DNA from: Drechslerella dactyloides
Lineage: Eukaryota; Ascomycota; Orbiliomycetes; Orbiliales; Orbiliaceae
DNA length: 64,000 nt
Direction of reading: 5' to 3'
Assembly (NCBI GenBank): GCA_020064725.1
Contig: JAGTWJ010000017.1
Span: 2,108,001-2,172,000, forward strand
Position numbers and translations under genes: made by a program. The notes under the pieces were generated by a model. The model searched no databases and had not been told where the DNA came from. It saw only the letters and a program-made list of their open reading frames with translations. This document shows positions 55,892-64,000 of the stretch, one piece after another; within the stretch, counting starts at the first letter, position 1, and each line of letters opens with the position of its first letter.

Positions 55892-57367
55892 TATTAACAA
55901 TCCAAATACCCTTATTACGGTTGTTTAAAATTTAAAACGGTTCTTTACAGAACTCAGATCGATCGCGATCGCGGGGTCTAGGATGTCAACATATTTCGTA
56001 ATACTATTTCATTTTCATTAATGACATATGTACCCCTGCTCAAGCTGCTGCCATTTCCACGCTTCGTGTGTTTGTGGCGAAAGGTATAGGGCCGGTAGGG
56101 ATATCGGCATTTCACACGGCAGTGTATCATGATATATCAATTAGGTATGAAGTCTTCGTATCTTCGTATTTGTAGTGGTGATCTTTGGCTGTGTTGTTGC
56201 GGACGTCTGAATGACACAACGCGTCGATCGCCAGCGTCGCACAAGAAACGCTGATCGCGATAGGCGGCGATAGCCTCGACGGGAAAATTACATAAGCGTC
56301 TACCATACCCTCGTATCACGACGTAACCCCGAGTGCAAGTACCATATTGCCATCCATCCTGCAGATATACAATACCTGCGACTCTAGGGCAAACGGATCA
56401 AGACTTAACCAGACGACAATCGCAATCTAGTATGCCATATATTCGGAGTTTAACCAGGCTCCGGATACCCAAGCTGGGTTCCCCATAAAGCATGGGTCTA
56501 TAAATTCGTCGAGACACACGACACCCATGTATGTACGCACAATTGTGCGACGGACGATCAGGCTGGCGGCACAAGCGCCGACGCACGCGGGCTCTAGGAT
56601 CGTATGCACATACTTACGTATGTGCGCACCCGTCCCGGTATAAATGCAGCTCACATGCAGGATATATATTGGATCGACGACATACCGGCTGCGCTCGTCG
56701 ATCGACGGCCGCGGGCACACGTGGCGCCGAACACCCGTCCATTGGCCCAAAGCTTATTTCGACAGTTGTGATACTGCACTGCACTACCTATATATACATT
56801 ATGGTATAACGGGGGTGCAGCGGTCTGGTTTCTGACGTGACGTTCGTATCCGTCTATGCATTTCGACACCGGTACTGTGTACGCAAGCGCCCGCCCCAAA
56901 TAGGGAGTGTACCTGAGACACTCGGGTCGGTATCTCAAGAGGGTAATGAGTGACAGGGGAAAGTGCCGTCAGACAACGTATACCAAGGCCCGGGTGCCCA
57001 AGGGAGCTGGTTCACCAATTTACAAGTAACCCAGAAAACTCTGTAGTACCTGCCAAACTAAACTGCCTATGTACAATCTCCAAATATCGCCCGCTAGGAA
57101 GTCAGTCCGACAGCAATTCAAGGCAATTAAGCCCGACTGCTGTATGATATCCTCAAAGTTAGAAGACAAAAAATCATGAAATCCCTCGTCTGAACGCCAA
57201 GAAAAAAAAAACACCAATCCTGTAGTCGCAAATTAGAGCTGGTAACCCCCAAAAAACCGTGCGATACGATGATGTTGTTGCTCAATGCATGCATTGCATA
57301 ACTGACCCTAACACAGCGGGTCCGCCAAACAAACCAATCCAGAGGACAGACACTGATCCTAGGGCGT
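55892..57367. other. Intergenic region right of the foldback element
   Basis: About 1.5 kb of normal base composition with no open frame above 100 codons of coding character. It ends at the 3' end of the phosphatase gene. No further transposon copy is seen. Confidence 0.4.
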
Positions 57368-59136
57368 TCAGGATTCCTGGACCCGACCGCTATCAACGAT
57401 CACCTGCTCATCAACTCTTATGTTGGTCTCGTCCGACTCTCGTCTCTTCCAGGTCGTTATCCTGCCGGCAGGCGCATCGATCTCGAACAACCGTACCCGG
57501 CGAATGTAATTATTGTAACCCCCATATCTAAAACGCAGGCCGTTAGCTGTCGCCGCCACGAAATATATGGAGAAATTAACGCACCCGCCAAAGCCAGATC
57601 CTCCAGCATAGCACATCCACAGTTTCGGATGCCCATCTTGTTTCTCCAAAGAGCAGTAATCGTTCGCATGGTCGTGTCCGCAAGTAACAGCGCTGACGCC
57701 AGCGTCTATCAATGCTTGCGTGAAATTTGTATTGTACCGTGGCGCCGTCACGTACTCCCGCCACTCGCCGACCCTCAAGTTAGTCTTCTTGGCATACTCA
57801 GGTAACGGGATGTGAATGAACGCCATCCCCAGGTGGATCTGGGTGTACTGGCGGATGAGTGGCTGAAGTCTCTCATGCTCGTCTTGGAACCACTTGATCT
57901 GCTCCTCCTTGATCCAACCGTATCCTGGGTAGTTCTTTTCGTCGGGGGAGTAGGAGTGGCTGTCGAGGAAGTAAAGCGTGACAGCCGGGTGGTTGCCCTT
58001 GTGTGACATGATCTCAAGTACGTAGTTGCCGACGCCTGGAACGGCCTCCGGTCCTGGCTCTGAGAGTGAGTATGGCAGGGTTTGGGTGAGCGTCATGAGG
58101 TCGTGGCGTTTCAAGTCGCCTTCGTCATCGTGATTGCCGTATATTGTAGCGAACGGGATTTTGGCGCTGATGAATATCTCGGCCATCTTGAACAATGCCT
58201 AGACGATGATTTCTTTGTTAGAATAGGTACAGCCTAGGCAGCTGGCTCGGTGACCTACCGTCTGGGCATCCGGGGCAGTTTCGCCGTTGACCTGGTCTCC
58301 AGTGAGAACAGCCAGGTCTGGCTTCTCTTCATCCAGGACTTTTCTGACGAACTCTATCGTCCGCGGGTCGGCTTCGCATTTCGTGCCTTTGTTGATCGGC
58401 CACTCGTCCCGACACTCGCCGACACCAGTCGAAAAGTGCAAGTCTGTGAGGTTACAACATCAGCTAGCTGTGCCTGAACTGTCCTGTGTCAAGGCTGCAT
58501 ACCTGAAACCTGGATGATCTTGAACCTCCCAGAGTCTCCAATCTTCAATTTCCGCGGCTTGTTCTTCTCAGCCGTGCCGTCCGGTGACCCGACCCTCACA
58601 GTCAACCTCGCGTCTTTGCCAATCCGCAACGGTATGCTCGTCAGGTTCCAGCCGCGCCTTGGGTCCTCAGCATCGGGTCCGAACAGAACATCGACCGCCG
58701 TGACCGCGTCGTGCCTCAGCGGGCCTTTCTTAATCCAGACATTGCCGGCCTTCTGCTCCCACACGAGACCATCCTTATCTGTTGCCGGCTGGACTCTGGA
58801 CACCTTTATCCCCAGTATAACGTGCTCGTCGTCCGTTAGCTCCTTTTCGTGTTTTCGGATCACGTGTATGAATGCATGTCGCATTAGGTGTTCCTCGAGG
58901 TAGAGATCCTTCTCGATGCGGTACCAGGGTGCCTCCTTCCGACATCGACTCAGCAGCTTGATGCACGACGAAATATCAATGTCCGTGATGATCTGCTGGT
59001 CGTGGTGCTGGGGTAATCGATTGTGGATGGCGTTCGGCAGGACGCGATACCGGCTGTCGAGCAGGTAGACTAGGATAAAGGCGAGGAAGGAGAGCACCGC
59101 GAGTTGGCTCGCGGTGCGGACGATCTTCCGGGCCAT
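57368..59136 (-). CDS. Dcr2-type calcineurin-like metallophosphatase, membrane-anchored
   Basis: Four exons on the minus strand: 58503-59136, 58259-58443, 57585-58198 and 57368-57527, giving 530 aa. An N-terminal signal-anchor helix lies at about residues 10-27 (ASQLAVLSFLAFILVYLL). The metallophosphoesterase core begins at residue 212, exactly at the first splice: DLH (212-214), GDQVN near 258, GNHD at 294-297, and GHDH at 447-450. These are the metal-ligand motifs of the calcineurin-like superfamily. The pattern KGTKCEADPRTIEFVRKVLDEEKPDLAVLTGDQ is characteristic of the yeast Dcr2/Phm5-like group; Dcr2 dephosphorylates Sic1 and damps the unfolded protein response. Which of these roles applies here cannot be told. 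The last donor is GTGCGT rather than the nearby GTTAAT because only it keeps phase, giving GFGGYGGYNNY. Confidence 0.9.
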
Positions 59137-60134
59137 GGATGCGTGTGCGCTTCGCCAGGCGGTGGGCAGCCGTTCGCGGGGGGCTGTGAGACGTGTAGCA
59201 CGGCTAGGCGGGGCGCGGGTGAGGGTAGAATGTGGATAAGGAGATGGGAATGTTGGTGGCGGTCATCGTCGACCGCGCACTGCTGTGGAGATAGCGTGTA
59301 TATATATCGGGTCCGAAATGCAGCGCAGGCAACTTGATGGGGAATGGCCAGGCAAGCGGGAAATGCAACACTTCACAACGCAAAAGTCGCACGCACAGCT
59401 TATCGTTGGTGGCGGAGAGACCGATATCGCGGTGCAACATTGGGGCTTGTATCTCAATGGCAAGGGGTCTTCTGTATGAATAGCTCCTTTCGAAGGATTG
59501 GGATACCTGGCTGTTCTACTAATCTACAAACTCCCAGTGTTTTCACGCTATAATTTATTGTAAAATCTCTAGTTCAATGGGCCAGCCGTACACATAAAAC
59601 CAGCAGGACATGTTCAACTAACGTTAACAAAGCAGCATGGACATGGATGCAAGCACTGCCTCAAATGGCTCTGTCTTGGACTACAGAGCAAAATACAGAG
59701 CCTGCAAGTCTCTTATACCCGGGTTTGGCCAATAGTCCTGATAAAATCCAATCGCTGCATCATAGAGCACCATAAATCCATTGCATTACGCGCTCTTTCG
59801 TAAAATCTCTTGCCAGTCTCACTGTAGGGCAGCGTATAATTAGAAAGAAAGGAAGATACTAATAAGAATCCGAAATTTAACCCGATTCAGTCCATCATAA
59901 ATGTACTCTGCACAACCACAGCACTAGTAGCTTCGTCACCGGATCAAACCTGTACGAGACGTTAGCTGCAAACTCGAAAGGTAAGCATAAACCGTGTCTC
60001 TAGTCTGCTGAAACCACACAAATTGTTCTCGGTGCAGCCGAAGCTTTCCGACTGACGAAGAAATTTCCACCGCAGACAGTCAAAAAGGTAGCCGGTGCAA
60101 GCGGTAGATACATGTTACCGGCGGTATCTACACA
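59137..60134. promoter_or_regulatory. Divergent intergenic region, phosphatase / secreted orphan
   Basis: About 1 kb between divergent starts, so it holds both promoters. A TATATATAT box near 59297-59306 lies about 165 bp upstream of the phosphatase ATG. No gene is supported. Confidence 0.4.
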
Positions 60135-61262
60135 ATGCTCGTAACTGCACTTCTCCCGCTTCTCCTGCTTCTGGGCGGCAGCGACTCGGCAGTAGTACAT
60201 GCTCCCAGTCCCCCCTCGCTCAGCCCACGCAACCCGGATGTGTCGTTCAACAACAGTCATGAGCTCGATCGTCGGGCAAAGGAACCGTACTTAAAGTACA
60301 AAGTCAAGTATCCGAGTCCTCTGAGGAGTGTCATCACAGAATGGGGCGGCGAATACGACGCCCCAGTCAATGTCGGCCCGGATCCACAGTGGCTGTCTCA
60401 GCTTGAGGCCATCGGACCTGAGTTACCAGACCTATGGGAAGTGAGCGATACCTTCAGATCCGCTCTCAAGTACGGCCAGATGCTCCGCGATGCAGTAACC
60501 GAGGCGATCATATGGAATTTTGACGCTATGAATGGCGCCGAAAATATCATCACGGCGGAGAATGGGTACACGTGGGGCGGCGGGTTGGTGAAGTACGAGC
60601 AAACAGGCGTTTTGGTGACGCGTAAAATGACCGATCGTCAGAAAGATGGCTTTGAAGCCACCCGGAGTCTCTTCAGGTGGTTCGAGGACCGCTCCCCCGC
60701 GACCAAATATGCTGACGTCTCCTTGGAAAATATGCGGGGCTCAAACCGACCGCCCTACGTGCACCTCTTTAACGCGAAAGACAGGATGATGGTTGTCCAA
60801 ACGGTACTCAGGTTTACGGATCTATCGCCCAATAAGGCTGCCTGGTCCGATATACTCTTCGCGTCATGGAAGAAATTTTGCGAAGCGGCGAAGACACCCA
60901 TCCACGGATTAAAATACATTGCCATTCAAAGGGTCACCGACAGGGACACTGTGGCGATAATTTTGGAGGCGTACGCCGCACTGAATAAGGACCCCGGAAT
61001 TTACAAGACTCGTGGATCCGAAGCCTTGTTGGTGCAGTATGATAGCAGGAACGAGGCCCAAAACAAAGATGGCAGCGTGGGTGTGGACGAAGAGGTTTTC
61101 ACGGCTTTGCTAGGCTCACCGGCTATAAGGGATGTTACGAGAATGCTGGTAGATTATCGGTGGGACTTTGGTCATAGGAAGGTGGATTCAATCGCAGTAC
61201 AGCAGTCCAAAACCCAGATTAACAAGAAATTTTCCGTACTTCTGAGATTGCGCCAGCTCTAG
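60135..61262 (+). CDS. Secreted protein of unknown function
   Basis: Intronless, 375 aa. A signal peptide is evident (MLVTALLPLLLLLGGSDS, about residues 1-18). A Pro/Ser-rich linker with a possible Kex2 site (LDRRAKEP, about 46-53) precedes a soluble, folded-looking domain to the end. Notable segments are VITEWGGEYDAPVNVGPDPQ, AIIWNFDAMNGAENIITAENGY, TWGGGLVKYEQTGVLVTRKM, and a Lys/Gln-rich C-terminus. Only one Cys is present (KKFCEAAK), so the fold does not rely on disulfides, unusual for a secreted fungal protein. I recognise no family; it may be lineage-specific. Coding status is supported by the signal peptide and 375 open codons in ordinary base composition. Confidence 0.75.
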   Translation: MLVTALLPLLLLLGGSDSAVVHAPSPPSLSPRNPDVSFNNSHELDRRAKEPYLKYKVKYPSPLRSVITEWGGEYDAPVNVGPDPQWLSQLEAIGPELPDLWEVSDTFRSALKYGQMLRDAVTEAIIWNFDAMNGAENIITAENGYTWGGGLVKYEQTGVLVTRKMTDRQKDGFEATRSLFRWFEDRSPATKYADVSLENMRGSNRPPYVHLFNAKDRMMVVQTVLRFTDLSPNKAAWSDILFASWKKFCEAAKTPIHGLKYIAIQRVTDRDTVAIILEAYAALNKDPGIYKTRGSEALLVQYDSRNEAQNKDGSVGVDEEVFTALLGSPAIRDVTRMLVDYRWDFGHRKVDSIAVQQSKTQINKKFSVLLRLRQL

Positions 61263-62211
61263 CCGCGTGATAAAAAGTGATAGGGAGGAGCAGGAGGGGT
61301 TTTCGCGAGTGAAGTTGGATGTCAGTAAAGAAACGGGTCTTTCGCTGGGTAGGTGCTGATGCCCATGACGCTATAGTATCAGCGCAACTCCCTGAGATGA
61401 TCGCAGGGACTATATATATAGAATGCACCAAACTTTGTCTTGTGGTTTCTCCAAATTTTTCCACTGTCCGTTGCCAAATTGATCACAAGGTCGATATGCG
61501 TGTCTTAGCATCAAATTGATCGTAGGTCTGAAGCAAACGTGAAGTTTCCCGTCTAATTTATTTTCATTCACTATTTGAAGAGAATACACCATCTTAGCTA
61601 CCGGCTCCTCGTCAGTGAAAACTTGGAAATACAGATGGGAGGCAGCTTTAAACATCTTTCTAGGAAGCGAAGGTTGTATCGGATATATATTGCATCGGCG
61701 ACAAAGAAAGTGACGACATGAAATTGAAACAGGATTCGAAAAGGCATCAAGTCCCCCTCCGTTCCACGGTCAGATTTATGAGATATTTGAAAGTATAACC
61801 ATGAAAGGAAGGGTGGAGGGTGGTAGTAAAATAGCGTGTAAAATTCTATCTCGAAAATTAAAATCGCAATTGGTGCTGAATTCATAAATTGAATGGAATC
61901 TGCCGCACCTAAGTTACTGGGAAAACAAGGAAACAAGCGGGTTGTACTGTGTGGCAACATGATCTCTTGCATACGTTCAACCTCCTACAGTACTTCTCTT
62001 CTGGAGTTTGGGAGAACATAAATATCAATAGACACAAAGATACCAGCCAACATGGGGATCGAATCTGCGAGAGGCAGGGGTTTAAAGAAAGGTGAGGTCA
62101 GAGCAAGCATGCCGTTTCAGACGGGATCATTAACGCTAAATTGTGAGGAAGTCATGGAAAGAAAACAGTGATATAAAAGGTAGATATTGTCGGCGAGAGT
62201 TATAGATCGTA
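61263..62211. other. Convergent intergenic region
   Basis: About 950 bp, AT-rich, between converging genes. No open frame of note; a weak 124-codon minus-strand frame (61598-61972) has no domain. Confidence 0.4.
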
Positions 62212-62982
62212 TTACAGAGACGATCTCCGAGGGTAGCTGACACCCTCAACAGCGGGGTGATCAACGAACCACATAACCTTCTCTCCAAGCGCGGTATTGA
62301 CAAGGGAGCATGGGAGACCGTCCTCCGGACTCTCGAATATTTTCTTCAGGATCTCCTGTTTCCCCGCGCCGGTTGCGACAAATGCCACCTTGCTAGCATG
62401 CGCAATAACCGGCAGGGTCAACGTGATCCTCTTCGGTGGAGGCTTTGGAGAATCTTCGATTGCAGCAACCCATGCGTCATGCTCGCGAAGAAGTTCGTGG
62501 TTGGGGAAGAGACTGCAAGTGTGGCCGTCCGGGCCGCAGCCCAGTAGGAGCAAGTCGAAAGCTGGCTTTAGGATGCTGTCTCGCTTTGCGAAATGGTTGA
62601 TGAGGGCGGTATTATACTGGTCTGCCAGCTCTTGGACGTCGTCGAGGTACTCGGTATCGATTGGGACGACATTCGGCTGCGGGGTCCCTTCGGGCAGCTT
62701 GTCGAGCAGCTCCGCTTTGAGCAGACCGTAGTTGGAGTCTTCGTGGTCCAATGGGACGGCCCGCTCGTCAGCGAAGAAGATCTCCCACTTTTCCCAGAGG
62801 ATCTGCGTGACGGCTTCTTCCTCGAGGAGGGCTAGGGCGAGAACAGCGGGCAGGGATCCGCCAGAGACCGCGACCTGGAATCTACCATGGCGTTCGATAG
62901 CGACCTTCTGACAGTCAAGGATGAGGGAGAAGAGCGCAGGCGCAATGGCTTCTTTCGACGGGAAGCTGTGGATGGTGGCCAT
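62212..62982 (-). CDS. 6-phosphogluconolactonase
   Basis: Intronless, 256 aa, the usual length. It hydrolyses 6-phosphoglucono-delta-lactone to 6-phosphogluconate, the second step of the oxidative pentose phosphate pathway, in the cytosol. Family motifs are all present: FQVAVSGGSLPAVLA near residue 36-49, WEIFFADERAVPLDHEDSNYG near 66-86, and the signature LLLLGCGPDGHTCSLFPNH near 143-162. The substrate-binding stretch KPPPKRITLTLPVI follows. Compared with yeast Sol1-4 this is the Sol3/Sol4-type catalytic form, judged by the intact GPDGHT signature. The start is the ATG a few residues before the first helix. Transcribed from a GC-rich upstream region. Confidence 0.95.
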   Translation of the reverse strand: MATIHSFPSKEAIAPALFSLILDCQKVAIERHGRFQVAVSGGSLPAVLALALLEEEAVTQILWEKWEIFFADERAVPLDHEDSNYGLLKAELLDKLPEGTPQPNVVPIDTEYLDDVQELADQYNTALINHFAKRDSILKPAFDLLLLGCGPDGHTCSLFPNHELLREHDAWVAAIEDSPKPPPKRITLTLPVIAHASKVAFVATGAGKQEILKKIFESPEDGLPCSLVNTALGEKVMWFVDHPAVEGVSYPRRSSL

Positions 62983-64000
62983 GGCTTGGGATGCTTGTAG
63001 CGACCAATGGGAAAGGCCAATCTTGTAGTGAGGGCAATGGCGTCGATCGAATCCGAGAACGAAGAAAAGCTTGATGACGAGAGGAAGTCAAAGCCAATTG
63101 ACAGAAAGGCGGGCGAGAGGGTTAAATTATAATTCTTCAAAGTCAGCGAGCGAGGGGCGACGCCAACGTTAATTTGAATCGACGGCGGCGGCGGCGGCGG
63201 TCGTTGTGGGCGGTGGTGGGGTGACGTTGTTTGTTTGACCCGGAAACGTGGGCGGACGCAGAAGCTAGAAGAGCACTACTCACTCCACTCCACTCGCTCG
63301 CTCAACTGCCTTCTCTCGGATGCCGTGGAGGGGTTACTTTCGATGGCAGCTCGAAGCTAAGTCGGCCAAGCAGTGGGCTAGCAGCTAGCAACTAAAAGTA
63401 TTCGAGAGAGCAGCTAAGGGCGCCCGCCAGCAGCCAGCTCTCCTTCCTAGGCCGAGTGGAGGATACACCTGCAATTGACCGGGCTTGGACAGATGCCAGC
63501 TAGCAAGATCGCTTGCAACGGCTCTTCAATTGGATGGTCGAGGTACAGTACTTTATTCAATCTCGCTGGTTGGCTGGACGCAATTGAGTAGCTATCGAGG
63601 TGCTGGCGGCGCTCCGTGGTGGTCGTAGCTTCTGGAAAGAAAAATATTTCAGACCTCCGGACACTCAGCTGTGAGGTGACGTTATCAGCACGGGAGCAAA
63701 ATGAAAATCCAGTGCAGCTGGCGATGGGCTCTTTTTCTGATCGCAACATACCTCTTTCCGGCCGCGTGATGCTTTTCAAATAGATATCGATAGCACAAGC
63801 CGGCTGTTTTCTATAACAAATTGATACAGATACAGCAATCTGCGGATGCCGGATAAGCACGGGTGGTGTGCCCGTACGGCTTTGATATCCTGGCCGAGTA
63901 TATATAAACGGCAGGGTGGCCCAGCGGAGAGCGGAGAATGTGATATCAAGAATTTCAGGTGGTATCAATTCTGCCTCCGGCTTGCGCGAGCTGACGGTGG
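62983..64000. promoter_or_regulatory. Upstream region of the 6-phosphogluconolactonase gene, to window edge
   Basis: It contains a CGG trinucleotide run (about 63183-63200) and a CACTCCACTCCACTCGCTCGCTC-like simple tract near 63280-63303. A 173-codon minus-strand frame (63447-63968) has no domain and is not called. No further gene can be seen before the window ends. Confidence 0.4.

Noticed and set aside
63447..63968. 173-codon minus-strand open frame near the right edge
   Set aside because: No domain or targeting signal; length is within chance expectation and it lies in promoter-like sequence.
1..64000. CRISPR arrays, operons, ribosomal RNA genes or viral insertions
   Set aside because: None seen; all tandem repeats are simple minisatellites or microsatellites and gene structure is eukaryotic.

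Overview
The window is nuclear DNA from a filamentous ascomycete (Pezizomycotina). The evidence is 23 protein genes on both strands, without operons, carrying short GT-AG introns (about 50-130 bp) with GCTAAC/TACTAAC-like branch sites, and a typical fungal gene set: separase, the Arf3-docking DENN protein Afi1, myosin II regulatory light chain, S-formylglutathione hydrolase, a cytochrome b561 protein, a DUF5321 protein and a Dcr2-type phosphatase. I cannot place it below subphylum. All exon joins were built by hand from splice signals and reading phase, and each model closes in frame.

Layout. 1-4 kb: the 3' part of a GH16-fold protein that has lost its catalytic glutamates, then an FAD aromatic hydroxylase. 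4-13 kb: a nuclear coiled-coil protein (minus), a membrane-anchored Mid2/WSC-like surface protein, a DHCR24-like FAD oxidoreductase and a small charged nuclear protein. 13.9-26.2 kb: four minus-strand genes (a Ser/Pro-rich protein with a helical C-terminus, a large AT-hook/Cys-cluster nuclear protein, cytochrome b561, myosin RLC). 26.5-32.8 kb: a run rich in mitochondrial genes (DUF5321, bL31m, a flavin-reductase-fold protein and a mitochondrial protein of unknown function, the last two sharing a 204-bp divergent promoter), with S-formylglutathione hydrolase inside it. 33-45 kb: monoacylglycerol lipase, Afi1 and separase, all housekeeping.

45-62 kb is different: gene-poor, with a 5-kb and a 3-kb gap, and mostly surface or secreted products. 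These are a GPI-type DUF7729 protein, a very Trp-rich six-Cys small secreted protein, and a 375-aa secreted orphan. The small secreted protein lies 285 bp from a 1.1-kb full-length palindromic (foldback) transposable element with GC-rich perfect tips, a very AT-rich body and a TA target duplication. A Dcr2-type phosphatase lies in the same stretch. The window ends with 6-phosphogluconolactonase (minus) and its GC-rich promoter.

The most interesting material is the foldback element beside the effector-like gene, the catalytically dead GH16 protein with a 13-nt micro-exon, and several lineage-restricted proteins described from sequence only.
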